Part shown: positions 1 through 11,147 of the stretch, in pieces
Numbering within the stretch: position 1 is the first letter of the stretch
Layout of the letters: every line of letters begins with the position of its first letter
Source of the DNA: Chloranthus sessilifolius
Lineage: Eukaryota; Streptophyta; Magnoliopsida; Chloranthales; Chloranthaceae
Length of the DNA stretch: 64,000 bases
Assembly: GCA_021018995.1 (NCBI GenBank)
Contig: CM037590.1
Location: 68,233,597 to 68,297,596, forward strand
Direction: 5' to 3'
Made by a program: the position numbers and the translations under genes
The notes under the pieces: model-generated
The model's input: only the letters and a program-made list of their open reading frames with translations
Databases searched by the model: none
What the model was told of the DNA's origin: nothing

Positions 1-774
1 AAGATTTTTTTCTAATTCAGCCTAGGAGAGGCTGGCAATTTTGAGAGAATAGTGTTTTTTGGGATTTCGAAATCAAAGAACTCCGAGAACGACAACATAG
101 AGGAATATAGCCATGATTTCGAGATTCAAGCTTCGAATCTTCGAGATTTCTCTCCGCAGCCCCGACCCTAGGTAAAAATTCAACCTTTAGCCTCAACCCC
201 TTAGTTTAATTTTAGTCCTTAGACCTTGGACTTCTCTTAGTTTTAATAATTAATATTAAATTTTCAGTTTTAGACTATAGCATCCTTTTTTTTAAACCGT
301 AATTTTTAATATCTGGCTCTAGTCCTCCATTTTTAGAACCAGTCCTTAATCTGACGGTCTAATTCACCGACCCTAGACTCAACTCCATTCTAAAATCTTA
401 ATCTCCAGTCCTATCATTAATCTCCGGTTCTAGTTCTTCGATTCTAGAACCAGTTCTTAATCATACGGTCTGATTTTCTGATTTTGAACCCGAATTCAGT
501 CCTAGATTTTTAAATTTTAGTTTTAATTTCTTAATTCAATACTTCTAAAATCTCAAATATTCGTTTAGTTTTCTAAAGCTCTAGTTTCTTAATTTAATTC
601 ACAATTATAATCCCGAAATCGACTCTAAAAATCCAAAAATACTAATATTATAATCCGAAATCTAATTTATCTCTAATCTCAGCCACCCGATTTACCCAAG
701 GGTGCTTACGAAGGGTGCTCGGGAATGAGGTCAATCCGCCTTAGCATAGCTGGCCCAAAACCCTTTTTTTTTAG
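1..774. other. AT-rich non-coding stretch
   Basis: No convincing gene is visible. The stretch is pyrimidine-rich on the plus strand, with many repeats of the kind TTCTAG and CCTTAG/CCTTAAT, as in diverged retroelement leader or LTR DNA. It lies downstream of the decayed Tat-like element (which reads leftward), where reverse transcriptase would be expected, but I see no RT motif. Confidence 0.4.
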
Positions 775-1440
775 AATTATTTTATTACTTTAATTAGGAT
801 TGGAAAATCAGTTCCACGACCTTTTCTAGATTTTTATTATGATTAATTTACATGTTTTATTTTAATTTAAATCATTAGAATAATTGCCTTGATTAGAACT
901 CTAATAAAACTAGTTCCTTTATTTTAATTAAATAATTCTAGCATCGTTAATTCCTCGCTTTATTAGATTTCAGTATAGTTAATCCCTTTTTTTTATTAGA
1001 ATTTTAGTATAATTAACTCATTGCTTTGATTACAATTCTAGAAAAAATTAGTTCCTTTATTTTAATTGAATTTGAGCATAGATAATTCATTGCTTTAATT
1101 AGAATTTTAGGATAATCAATTTCTCACTCTGATCAGAATTCTAGTAAAATTAGTTTCTTGATTTTAATCAGAATTTTAGTAAAATCAGTCCTCCATTCCA
1201 ATTAGAATTCTAGTAGGACTATTATAACTGCTCTAATTAGAATTTCACTCAAATTATTATATTTACTCCAGTTAGAATTTCAATACAATTACCATATTTG
1301 CTTCACTTAAAAATTTCAGCATAATTAGCATGCTTGACTTAATTAGAGTTTTGTTAAAATTAACATATTGGCATTCCCAGCATAATTAGGAGACTGATAT
1401 CAATTGAACTTTTACTAGTATTAGGAGACTAAAATAATTA
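775..1440. repeat. Degenerate tandem repeat, AATTAGAATTYTAGTA type
   Basis: About 15 imperfect copies of a 35-45 bp unit, built from TTTAATTAGAATTTTAGTA followed by AAATTAGTTCCTT or a variant, run head to tail. Units differ by substitutions and small indels, so this is an old minisatellite. No coding frame is conserved across it. Confidence 0.7.
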
Positions 1441-1974
1441 GACTCCAAATAATATTATAATATTAGAATAGATCCACTCTAATAAATTCACAGCTAAACT
1501 CACAATAGAATTAGGAAACCCAAACTGATCAGAAATACAACAATAATAGGGAAAGAAAAGGAAAACTATAAGGAAGAGCCATAGCTGCTGACGTTCACAG
1601 GCGGACGATTCAATAAAGAAGTAACCCACACCCACTCTAAAGCATGATCATTGACGTGTTGCAGCATTGTTAAATATCTGGAGTTGGTGATCGCAACAAC
1701 TAGGAATCTTCCTAGAAAATCTCCCTTTTTTTATTTTACCTCCACTATTTCTAACACCGCATCGCTAGAGTCCACTTGGATAGAATTGGGCTACTGATTC
1801 AACGGGGACCGAGAGGAACCCAGAAAAAGCACACACCAACAGTGCTGACTGATACGACTCTTCAGAGTCATCCTCCATCATATTGATCTCCATTTCCTCT
1901 TAGATAATATCCTCAAACGTTAACACAGTTTTGTGGTTATTCACCACAGGGGGAGTTTGTTCAGGTACGGACCG
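1441..1974. other. Non-coding, no recognised feature
   Basis: A mixed stretch between the tandem repeat and the remains of the Tat-like element. It may be a decayed pol-region remnant, but no RT, RNase H or integrase motif is readable on either strand. Confidence 0.35.
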
Positions 1975-2229
1975 TCATTCCTCAAAGAGGGATAATGCGA
2001 CCAAGTCTATCTCCAGACTGGGAAGGGTGATGTAGGGATTGGTGGGGTGAACCGGTGCCGTAGGCTTATGTGGGGTTAATCGGGTTACCCCATTCCGGTC
2101 AATCTTTACAACCCCGGTACTCATGAATGAATTTCTGATATGAGGCCTGGGACGAGGTTTCTCCTCTATGTGGATCCCCCTAGCTTTTACAGCTACCGTT
2201 GCGCGGGCTTTCTCCTTAGCCTCTGGCAC
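1975..2229 (-). pseudogene. Polyprotein fragment downstream of protease
   Basis: An 84-codon open stretch on the strand of the Tat-like element, just past its protease remains. It is rich in Pro, Arg and Thr and has no catalytic motif. Position and strand suggest the linker between protease and the missing reverse transcriptase. It could equally be a chance open frame. Confidence 0.35.
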
Positions 2230-2352
2230 TTCTTCTTCTGTGGGCTTGTAACCTGGCCCAAATCTGACTTTTTAGCCCCCCTTAGCTGTGACGGGCTCCT
2301 TCCTACCTTATAATCTCGGCCCGAGTTCCCTTCCTTTTTGAAAGCCTCACTT

Positions 2353-3116
2353 TTAGAGCATGGCCACTGCTACTACCATTCCACCTCCAATTCTTGGAAT
2401 GATGCCCTCGATGGGCTCTGGGAGTATCGTCGACACCGCGTATTTGAAATTGTGGAGGTCGATGTCCTCAACGGTGTGCGGCACATCCAACACTTTGGCT
2501 TTTTTAATACTATTGGTGGCTTTTTCTTTCTCACTGTGCCCTTCACCAGTGATTGTGATGATCTTATGCCCAGGCGCAAACTTGAGCTTTTGGTGCAGTG
2601 TGGAGGGGATCACTCCAACTTCATGCAACCATGGGTGCCCCAATAGCAGATTGAATGAGGATTTGATATCCATAACTTGAAATAGTATGGAGAAGGTCAT
2701 TGTCCCAATTAACAGCTCAGGTTAACTTCTCCCATTATCTCTCATCGTGTGTTATCGAAGTCTCTAGCTTTAATTCTCGTGGGTCTCAGCATGCACGAAT
2801 CCACCCCAAACTTGGTGGCGGTTCTCAGTGGGCATATATTTAATGCAGAGGTGTTATCGATTAAAACCAAGGGGATTATCATATCTCTAGACTCAACAGT
2901 TATATTAAGGGATTTGGAGTGGCTGCTCCCTTCATCCGATAAATCGGCATCCGAAAATGAAATGACATTTGGAGCCATCACTTGACCAATTATTTGCCCA
3001 ACTTCATCTGGGCTAACCTGAAGTGATACATGTATATTTTTTAACACTCCCATTAATGCTTGTAAATGGAGTGGGGACGTTACTAACAGATCCCACATAG
3101 TGATATGGGCAGGCAT
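2353..3116 (-). pseudogene. Ty3/gypsy aspartic protease region, broken
   Basis: Two adjoining open pieces (3116-2742 and 2700-2353) read as a plant Ty3/gypsy protease domain. The first carries VLIDNTSALNICPLRT, which corresponds to the usual active-site region VLIDNGSALNVCPL with the Gly after Asp-Asn changed to Thr. The second carries FNLLLGHPWLHEVGVIPSTL followed by HQKLKF, the hallmark at the end of this domain. A stop or frameshift near 2701-2741 separates them. With a changed active-site triplet and a broken frame it cannot be functional. Downstream RT, RNase H and integrase are absent from the window. Confidence 0.8.
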
Positions 3117-3456
3117 TCTTCTCAGCTGAGTCTCCAGTATATGTTCTCGACTTATTTTTTCAAACGGATTAATAGCACTATATTTCTTTCCCTCTGGTTG
3201 GGCCTGTGTTTCTACTGGTGCTTATGGCTTCTTTGAATTCTTCCCGGATCAGGTCATAAAGTCCACTGCCCCTTCTCTATTGCCACCAGCGTTGATATTT
3301 GTTTGTTCATAACTCAACGAGACCTGATGAGGATCATAGGTAGGTCTCAAAATCTGGAGTGGTATAGCTGTTGGTATCGAATGCACTTGTACTGTGGGCT
3401 CCGGAGGTGTGGGTAACACTTGATTCACTTCGGTGATAGTTGGTTGGGTGGAAAAA

Positions 3457-4200
3457 TTAGGCTAGATGGGAGTGGTGAAGCTTGTGGGTGGTGACACCGG
3501 GGGAAAAGGGATAAGAGTAGGCCATTGGTAGATGATAGGTGCTGGCAGAGATTGGGACATAATGGGCTATTGGGTAATTGACTGGGGTGGCGGTGTATGA
3601 TTGATATGCATTTATATGCACATAATTGACAGGAGTGGGCGATGGGAAATAAGCCCTAAGATCTAAAGATTCGATTCGTGGCGTTGGATTGGAAAAATAA
3701 TCCAATAAATTCAAGGGTTCAATTACCCCAATATTCCTTTCTTCACAATTTTTTGACAACGGTGCCACATAGCTCTTCCAATCACTGATGTAATCCGACG
3801 GATCAAATTCAAATTCCTTCTCACACTCCTCTATCATCCTGATAGTGGGTCTGGGACCTGCTCCTCCGGTAGAATGTGGGGGTAATGGCACCTGATGAAT
3901 ATTCAAATGCTGGTTCACTTGAGAAGGTGCTAGTGGAATGATTTTTCTGACATCAATTAAATCTTGGATCGCATGCTTCAATGGGAAGCAATGATTAGTC
4001 GGGTGACCCAGACCCTAATGAAAGTTACAGTGAGTATTAGGGTCATAATTCTTCGAGATCGAGTGAGGAGGAGGTTGCGGTTGACAAACAGTAACTAATC
4101 CCTTTTCTATTAGTAAAGGCAAAAGTACACTTAGAGATTGTCCTAGGGGTGTAAACACTCGGTCATAGCGTGCTCTCCTTTGCTCCGAAGTCATCTGCAT
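3457..4200 (-). pseudogene. Gag C-terminal region with interrupted zinc knuckle
   Basis: Two open pieces (4200-4015 and 3981-3457) join in one frame across a TAG stop. Together they read C-N-F-H, stop, G-L-G-H-P-T-N-H-C, a CX2HX4HX4C zinc knuckle of the plant Tat/Ogre kind with its Gln codon changed to TAG. Next comes FPLKHAIQDLID, which normally follows this knuckle. The rest is Pro/Tyr/Ser-rich linker towards the protease. The knuckle identification rests on spacing and on the flanking LKHxxQDLID motif. Confidence 0.75.
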
Positions 4201-4340
4201 TCCTTGTCCATTCCCTGCTCTCTCATCTGTTTAGTGATTGGCGCTAGCTGAGCTACTTAAAATTGGAACAAGGTTATATTATTATTAGGCCTAATATTGA
4301 TAATATTCTGGACATCAGCCCCTGTTCTCTTATCATTCCT

Positions 4341-4967
4341 CTATTCTGAAAACCTTCTAACCCCACTTGCTCCACTTTGTATGTTCTTATTCAGGTGACC
4401 TTCCCTGATGGCATCTTCACAGCGATTGGCGTTCCTCACCAGATCAGCAAAGTTGGACTGGTGCTGGTATACTAAAAAGTCTGAGATTATTGGCAGAGTA
4501 TTCTTGGAAATCATTTCGATCTGTTCATCATCAGGTTTCCTATTTTTAACCTGAGCTGCCAATGCTCTCCAATGCCCCAAATAATTGCTAAAGGTCTCAT
4601 TCGAGTTCTGCTTTAAACGGGCCAAGTCTGACTTACGCGGTTCAATGTCTATATTGTAGACATATTGTTTTTGAAATAAATGAGTCAAGTCCTTCCAAGT
4701 TTTGATCATAGATGATTTCAAAGATGTAAATCATCTCAAAGCATGATCGGTCAAACTTTTCTGAAAGACCTTTATCAATAGTCTTTCGTCCCCTTCATAT
4801 TGGCACATTTCCCCACAATAAGACTTGAGGTGTGTTATGAGATTATCGATGCCATTGTACTTGTCAAAAGCCGGTATTTTAAATTTGGGAGGCAAGGCAA
4901 CCTCAGCGAATAAGCATAATTCTGTGAAGTCCGTGGTGTGAATTTCGGCACCACCCATTTTCAACAA
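4341..4967 (-). pseudogene. Ty3/gypsy gag core domain, one nonsense codon
   Basis: Pieces 4967-4731 and 4721-4341 share one frame and form the retrotransposon gag domain (the Retrotrans_gag type that builds the virus-like particle). Visible hallmarks are LPPKFKIPAFDKYNGIDN, then THLKSYCGEM, then a TGA stop where family members have Trp before (Y/F)T, then MIKTWKDLTHLFQKQYVYN, SDLARLKQNSNETFSNYLGH, and RWRALAAQV-like text. The single TGG-to-TGA change is the only break inside this domain, which is otherwise well preserved. Confidence 0.88.
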
Positions 4968-5324
4968 CTATTTTTAAATTTTGTCCAACTATTCTTTCAA
5001 TTGTTTCGATTCTTTGGATATGGGGGCCACTTTCTCAGTAGTTGGTGGGACTTCACTCTGGGATACCAGGGGGTGGGCAATTATAGGAGGAGGGTTAAGG
5101 CTGGTCAATGCCCAAGCATAGGCTCCACTATTCCTATTCTCATCCTCTTCATACTATTGGTCTATATAGGGTGCAGTGAGGGTGGGGTTCTCTTGCTGGT
5201 GCTGTATGGACTGGATGGGAATTGCATGAATGGGAGTTGGGTGAGTCCAATGGGGATGAAGGAAAGTTTGTTGGATGATGGGAGGAGTGAAAGTCAGATT
5301 TTGGAGTGGGGCCTAGGGAAAGGC

Positions 5325-5964
5325 TTAAAACTGACTTTGGGATGTTGGGATATGGGTGAATTGGGGTTGATGTAAGGCATGGGTTTGAGCTGGGTATGAG
5401 GGTTGTGAGTGGGTGAAATTTTGGAGGAATTGTGAAGGGTATGGGTGTGAGGCTCTAAGGTTTTGTTGGGCTTGGGTTTGGGCCATGAAGCCCTGGGAGG
5501 GTTGGGCTATGAAGGTTTGGCCCATGGGTCCTTGGGAAGCTTGGGCCACAAAGCCTTGGTCATGACAGGTGTGGCCAAGGGGGGCCTTGGTGGGTCTAGT
5601 CCAGTGGGCCTTGGTGGGTTTGGGCCATGGGCCCTTGATGGGTCTGACCCAGTGGCCCTTGGTGGGTCTGAGATATGGGCCCTTGGTGGGTCAAGCCCAT
5701 GAGTCGTTGGTAGATCTGGCCCATTGGGCCTTGATGGGTCTGACCCATTGGGCCTTGAGGGATCTGGGCCATGGGCCCTTGATGGGTATGGGTTATGGGG
5801 TTTTGAGCCATGGGGCTTTGGGGTATGTGAGAAATGGGAGTTTGGGCCATTAGACCTTGGGATATGTGAGAAATTGGGGTTTGGATAGTGTAGATGATGG
5901 GGGGTTGATGGGGGTCATGGGAGAATGAGGCATGGAGGCTTGCTAGGGTATAGGATGGATCCAT
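5325..5964 (-). pseudogene. Gag-proximal region with 8-residue THQGPMGQ repeats
   Basis: Open pieces 5964-5596 and 5549-5325 encode low-complexity protein on the gag strand. The core is a run of 8-residue units of the form THQGPMGQ / THQGPMAQ, encoded by a 24 bp minisatellite (about 5480-5860). The frame changes inside the array, as expected for slippage in a minisatellite. The region lies between the Pro-rich N-terminus and the gag core. On the opposite strand the array reads as Gly/Leu-rich open frames, which are shadows. Confidence 0.65.
5480..5860. repeat. 24 bp minisatellite inside gag
   Basis: Plus-strand units of the form CCTTGGTGGGTCTGGCCCAT, about 24 bp long, repeat some 12-15 times with substitutions (ATGGGCCC, GTGGGCC, TTGGGCC). 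The unit length is a multiple of three, which fits expansion under coding constraint before the element decayed. Confidence 0.8.
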
Positions 5965-5994
5965 GGGTGTGTGGTGTGAATAAGAGGAGATGTG

Positions 5995-6769
5995 TTAGGA
6001 GGCCTTCCACCTATTGTAGCTTTGGAACATCTCCTCCATCATGGCCATAGAAGGGGGATCAGATGGAGATGAGTTATTTGATGGTTGGAGGGGTATGGAT
6101 GAGGTGTATGAAGAGGAAAAATTAGGCATGGCCTCGGTAAAATCGGGCATGACCCGGGTAAGAGGTGAGATATGGGGTGTATTGGAGAAATGAGGTGGGG
6201 CATGGGTGGATGGATTAGGTATGTATGGGGGAGATGTATGGGGCATGGAGGTGGAGAATGAGAGAGAAAAGTTGGACATGGCTTTGGAAGGGATGGGCAT
6301 GACTTGGGTAATGGAGGGATGTGTGGGGGATTGGATGTGGGTGGATCGAGTTGGGCGGATGAAAAATAGGGTATGTTGGTTAAGGTAGAGGGTGGGTTTT
6401 GAACGGGTGTGGAAGGAAGGTAAGGTGGGTTGGGGATGGCCATGGATGAAGGCATGGCTTGGGAAAATTACGGGAAATTTAGATTTTGGGTATTTTGGGA
6501 AACGGTGGAAGGAAAAATAGGGGCACCGAACGGGCCGGTTATGGTGAGGATTGATTGGGAAAGGGGGGTGCAAGTAAAGACTTCTTCGGTATGGGAATGG
6601 GTTGGAGAATGTGGCGGGGATGAGTCGGGATCGGCATAAGTCGGGTCCACAGCCCACTATATATCTCGGTATTGGGTCGGGTATGGGTGCCTCGAATGGG
6701 GCCCGTAAAGCTTCCTCCTTCTTCCCCTACGGGATGACGGAGGGTACGATGATGCCGTTGTGTCGGCAC
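5995..6769 (-). pseudogene. Gag N-terminal Pro/Ser/His-rich region
   Basis: A 220-codon open stretch (6657-5995), overlapped by a second frame from 6769, encodes a Pro-, Ser- and His-rich sequence with no domain I recognise. The overlapping upstream frame contains RHPVGEEGGSFTGPIRGTH. Together they are best read as the disordered N-terminus of the element's gag with a frameshift near 6540-6660. The assignment comes from position between leader and gag core and from strand; the sequence itself is not diagnostic. Confidence 0.5.
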
Positions 6770-6779
6770 TAATCAAGAC

Positions 6780-8061
6780 TCTATTTTTGAATTTTTATTT
6801 TTAATTAATTTTTTAAAATTTTTATAAGTAAAAAGAAATGAGGATTCCGGGGCCTTTTGAATTCCCTTATCGGATGGCTCTCACACCCTAAATAGGTCCT
6901 GCGATAAAGGTTTCGAAGCACTTCAGAAGGATCAAAGGGAAACCCCTTGATCTATTAAAGGCACAAAAACCAATGCAAACAACCCGATCCCCCGAAACGA
7001 ATAAAAAAGAAGTCATTTTCTTTTAACCGGCAAAGGCCTATTGAGTGACGAAAGTTGCGGGGCCTAAACAGAGGCACTAAACACACCGACGGAGTCTCGA
7101 GATGTGAAGCAAAGCACCGACGGGGTCCATCAGTAAATTAAAGTCAAGGCAAAGAACTATTAGATGCATCAGATCAAAATGCTCTTTTTATAGCGTTAAC
7201 TATATGCGCCAAAGGTAATTTTTGAGGATTTTTGGCTTGGCGCAACTATTAGTGGCCACAAGCAAAAACAGGGTTCCAGATTGTTTGACAGCAGCAGTTC
7301 CAGCCCGAAATGAGTCTCCTAATTAATTTTTTTGGAAGTTGGGCTTCCGGGGATTGACTGTTCTAATGATGCGTCTCTTTCCTCACCGATCCTACGGGTT
7401 TAGAGGCCAAATTGGGTTCACTATCACTCTCTTTTTTCCCGGGTTTTAAGTTTGGTAACGAGAAAGTTACTCACCCGATATACCTCAAGCGCAAGTACTT
7501 TTCTCAGGTACTAGGTGGGCTGGGACTTTTCCGAATCATCACCACTAGGGGCTGCCACCGTACTAAGACCCAAGAGTTTGTATGTGTGCCTAAATAACCC
7601 AACCCTTGAAATCTACCCTGCAAAGATCAATTTAAATCCCCTTTATTGGTTCAATTTTATTTTTTTAAGAGAATTTTCTTAAGTTTAAAGACTGAGGGTG
7701 ATGATCCCGTGCCGCCTCTACGGGTCGGCGTTCACTAGCGAAATATGCTTGTGGAATTAAAAGCATAAGTAGGCCCGCCAAATGACTAAGGCACTTGAAA
7801 TGACGGAAATATAAAAAAATTAAATGACAATGTACAAGTAGACCCACCGATCGGCTAAGGTGCTTGAAATGACAGAAACGTAAAGAAATTGAATGACTGT
7901 GGGCAAGTAGGCCCACCAAATGGCTAAGGCTCGTAAATGACGTAAAAGTAGGGGTAAGTAAAATGACATAATCGGGGGGATGAATAAAAAAAAATAGTAA
8001 TAAAAGGGTTAGTAAATCAAAAATAAAGAGGCCAAATTCAAGGGGAAACTCTACTAACTAG
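6780..8061 (-). other. 5' leader of the Tat-like element
   Basis: A non-coding stretch between the primer-binding site and gag. It contains a three-copy 69 bp tandem repeat (7767-7973) and, at about 7205-7260, the phrase TTGGCGCAACTATTAG, which recurs in the element's own LTR near 9131-9205. Nothing here codes for a recognisable protein. Confidence 0.6.
7767..7973. repeat. 69 bp tandem repeat, three copies
   Basis: AAGTAGGCCCGCC, AAGTAGACCCACC and AAGTAGGCCCACC begin at 7767, 7836 and 7905. Each is followed by (T/G)GCTAAGG, CTTGAAATGAC and a TAAAxAAATT-like spacer. The period is 69 bp. The third copy is shortened and mutated at its end. Confidence 0.85.
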
Positions 8062-8079
8062 TCCCCAGCGGAGTCGCTA
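8062..8079 (-). promoter_or_regulatory. Primer-binding site of the Tat-like element
   Basis: On the minus strand the 18-mer TAGCGACTCCGCTGGGGA lies four bases past the inferred LTR end. It matches the TGGCGACTCCGCTGGGGA found at this place in plant Tat/Ogre-like elements (tRNA-Arg type as I recall), with the second base changed from G to A. The position beside an LTR boundary supports the call. Confidence 0.75.
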
Positions 8080-9152
8080 TCTATGCAACCATAGGATTTT
8101 TGACAATCCCGTCGCGATGATGCGCTCGCTAATAAAAATTTAGAGTCACCACCCGAAGCTTTTGATGTCTCGGGAAACTTAGATCAATTTTATAAGCACC
8201 GAAGTGTCACAAATATGACTCTGAATCCGGTCTACGCCAAAGGCTCTTGGGTAGGGGCTTCAGTTATCGATTGGGAAGGTGTTAGGCACTCAATCAACCT
8301 GCTTAATGCGCTCTCTACTTATGGCTAAAATAAAAATAATATAAAAGAAAAGAAAAAGCCTTCCTTTTGTCCAAAGGGTCTTAAAATTTTATTTGTGCCC
8401 CTCTGTTCCTATCGATAATTCGGCGGCGTAACGACACAAATGAGTGGATGATCGAGGAGGTAGAGGAATAGAGGGGAGAGACAGAACTCTCGGGCCCTTG
8501 TTGCACCACTTTGGAGCCTTGCGTTGGCTTGCTTCGGTGAGCTTTTGAAGGCTTGTATGGTGAGAAATGGGGTTCTAACTCCTAAGGTTTAATAGCGAAG
8601 AGGTAGAGAGGGAAGGCTAGGGGGTAACACACACCTAACCCAAAGCTTTTGGATGAAATGCTAAGGTCTAAGGGAAGTTTTAAAGTTCTAGAATTTGTAT
8701 AGGAATGGTGCACTAGAGGAGAGAGAGAAGGAATTCCTTAATCTCTTAATTGCAAAAAATTTCAAGCCTTTGTAAGGGAGGGGTGCCTCTCTATTTATAA
8801 GAAAAAGAGAGTGCTTAGAGGCTAATTTAGATTATAAATTAAGTAATGAGCAATCTAAGGTTTCCTAGGGCCTTAAAAAGTGTGAAGAGTTGCTCCATGG
8901 TGGATGATAGGGTGGGGCTTTAAACCACTTAAGAGGTTGCATATAGATAGTAAATGGGTACAACAGAACTAACAAAACACAACCCAAAGGTTAAGATGGT
9001 CAACAAGTCAAACGTCAATCTCAAAATTCGAGGCAAAGAATCAAGATTACTATTCATAAGCCTGACGCAACTAAAACAGTGTTCCTACAGTGCCTGAAAG
9101 TTGGCTCCCCGAGGTGGGGTCCACCTTTATAACTTGCGCAACTATTAGTTAT

Positions 9153-9184
9153 GCCAAGCCATTTCTAGGGAGAAATGGCTTGGC
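9153..9184. repeat. Perfect 14 bp hairpin inside the LTR
   Basis: GCCAAGCCATTTCT, loop AGGG, then AGAAATGGCTTGGC: 14 paired bases without mismatch and a 4-base loop. It is flanked on both sides by TTGCGCAA or GGCGCAAG words. Confidence 0.9.
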
Positions 9185-9275
9185 GCAAGTAATACTTACA
9201 CCAAAACCCTAGGAGGGCTCCACAATATTTACCATTTTGCCCTTTGATTTCGGAATGTGATATCTTCTCGTACAC

Positions 9276-9325
9276 AGCTCCGATTGGCGTGATTCTTGGC
9301 TCATTGGAAAGCTGAGGACTTCTAC
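9276..9325 (+). other. Conserved LTR module, Tat-like instance
   Basis: AGCTCCGATTGGCGTGATTC, TTGGCTCATTGGAAAGCTGA and GGACTTCTAC. This is the core part of the module seen at 38842, 63432 and 63804. It lies on the strand opposite to the element's genes, about 70-90 bases after the TTGCGCAA words. Confidence 0.75.
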
Positions 9326-9625
9326 TTTTCAATGGTATAAGATTTAATTATAGTAAAAGGTCACAGCTAGTCCTGGTGCACCACTCTTCATCCATTACTC
9401 AGGAAAGCTAAGTTTAGGTCCGGAATGGGTTGTAAGGGTCTGGATGGGTTTCTAAGAGTTCGGAAAGGTTTCTAAGGGATGTAGGATGATTCCTAAGGGT
9501 TTAGAATGGCTCCTAAGGTTTTAGAAATGCTCTTAAGGGTTCCATACATGCCATCAAAAGCTCGAAGATGCGCCTCTCTCGAAATGTATCTCGATCGGGC
9601 GTTGGGTCAAATTTGGGTGTCAACA

Positions 9626-10206
9626 ATACCTCATATGGGGTTCATCAAATCTTCATCCTCAAAAAAATCTAGCCACACATGATTAAATTAAATAAGGACA
9701 TGATTGAAATGAAAACAGAAAATAGCATTAAAATATCATAATAAATGATCCACAAAAATCTACGAAAGCTTTAATCCAATGCTTACAATCTTTTCTTGAA
9801 TGCAAAAATTAAACTAATCTAAAAGCTAAACCTAAAAATTGAAAAGAACAGAATTTAAAAAGAAAAACTGGAGAGAAACTAAACTTCTAAAAAAAAAAAA
9901 AAAACTGAGAATAAGATTCAAGCTCCCCAAAGGGAGAGGCTTCCAAAAGATTGCTCAAATAGGGTCTCAGTTCCAGATTTGAAATTCAAGAATCAAATTT
10001 GAATTTGAAATTTCAATGACTATCAACTCCTTTGCTCCAACGTTCATGCGTTTGTTGTTCATATGCTCTTTTATGCTTCCAAATGCATCCAATGGCCAAA
10101 TCTTCCTAAAATAATTAGAGCTTTACAAGTATGTCAGATTGCCCTCATCAGATGGCTAAATGTAGTCTTAAAAGGGTGAAATATGATCATATTTCACCAC
10201 TCATCA
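9626..10206 (-). mobile_element. Athila-like LTR fragment
   Basis: The right end, read on the minus strand, begins TGATGAGTGGTGAAATATGA at 10206. It closely matches the start of the Athila LTR at 39184 (TGATGAGTAGTGAGATATGA), and both continue with CATTTAGC(C/T)ATC(T/C)GATGA-type text. It ends exactly where the Tat-like LTR starts (9625), so the Tat-like element probably inserted into it. The remainder is not visible. Confidence 0.6.
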
Positions 10207-10767
10207 CTTGCCTCAGAAGCCAATTATTTTACAGGCAAAAACCCCAACGGCTAAAAAGTAGTGTGATTTTTTCGATCTCCAGACTTGCTCTCCCAAAAAC
10301 TGTAACTCTCTTCATATCTTCTTCATCCTCGTTAACTCACATTTCTTCTCTACCACCCACAAATATCTTTTAAAAACCCCAAATATAAGGGTTTTGTAAG
10401 ATAGATGAAGATATAGCAGAGAAATGTGGGTTTCAATTTCTTCTGGCTCTCTAGAATCGGGATTTGCCATGGGAAACCCATCTCAAAATCTGATATCCTC
10501 TCCACACAAGACCTAGTAAATGAAAACGAACTCAAGCGACCTTCGAAAAGCTTCGTTAATGGTGAAACCAAAATTCGAGCCAAAATCACTAGCAACAAAA
10601 AACAAAGATAAAGATTAAGATTTGAGATAGGTAATTGTCCCTTTTCTTCCCATTTTATAGTCTTAGCCCCGCCCTCCACTTATTTTTCTCGAAGAAATCG
10701 CCAGCAAAGACGAATACGACCATGATTTTAAATTAATTTAAGATGCATTTAACCGTGAGATTGTATT
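10207..10767. other. Unassigned stretch with short segment shared with 28015-28056
   Basis: No gene is convincing; a 109-codon open frame on the minus strand (10679-10350) has no recognisable domain. The segment at 10213-10256 (AATTATTTTACAGGCAAAAA, then CCCCAACGGCTAAAAA) recurs in reverse orientation at about 28015-28056. The shared piece may be the end of a mobile element. The ~300 bases after it have somewhat gene-like composition. Confidence 0.4.
10760..10767. repeat. hAT target-site duplication, left
   Basis: ATTGTATT, identical to 12081-12088 on the far side of the element. Confidence 0.92.
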
Positions 10768-10906
10768 CAGGGTTGGCCCTGGGCGAAGGCCCAAGAGGCG
10801 GCCTCCTCAGGCCTCCAAATATTTAGGGGCCCCAAATCTTGAAAGTTTGTACTCTTTACCATCTAGTTGCTTAATATAATTTTTAATGTATAAATTTATT
10901 GAAATG

Positions 10907-10984
10907 ATCTCATTGTTTAGTTGGTTAAGTAACTAGTGTTGTTTTATTTTTTACGACAACAAGTTGTAGGTTCAACTCTTCTCA
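10907..10984 (+). other. tRNA-like segment (possible SINE relic) in hAT
   Basis: TAGTTGGTTAAGT at 10918 resembles an internal promoter A box and GGTTCAACTC at 10969 resembles a B box, about 50 bases apart as in a tRNA. No cloverleaf stem closes cleanly, so it is not a functional tRNA. It may be the head of a tRNA-derived SINE captured in the element, or chance. Confidence 0.4.
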
Positions 10985-11147
10985 GGTCCCATATTTACAT
11001 TTTTTTAAAATGGGTCATGGATCAGGTCTCGGTCGGGTCGATGCAGGTCATTGGTTGGGTCAGCCCGGCCATATCTATTGACCTAGTAGATTCTCTAGCC
11101 CAAATTTTGACCGCACTAGATTTTGTTGACCAAATCCTTTATATTTA

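Larger units (their letters stand above)
8084..9625 (-). mobile_element. 5' LTR of the Tat/Ogre-like Ty3/gypsy element
   Basis: Read on the minus strand it starts TGTTGACACCCAAATTTGAC at 9625, a typical start for plant Tat-like LTRs, and ends ...GGTTGCA at 8084, next to the primer-binding site. Length is 1542 bp. Inside are a perfect 14 bp hairpin (9153-9184), the TTGCGCAA words and a TCCGATTG/TTGGAAAG module (9276-9325), both read on the plus strand. The matching 3' LTR is not in the window, so the element is cut by the window edge or truncated. Confidence 0.8.

Noticed and set aside
5463..5853. Gly/Leu-rich plus-strand frames
   Set aside because: Antisense shadows of the gag minisatellite, which is open in several frames because its unit is 24 bp.
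10131..10373. 80-codon plus-strand frame
   Set aside because: It spans the end of an Athila-like LTR and the adjoining repeat segment, so it crosses an element boundary.
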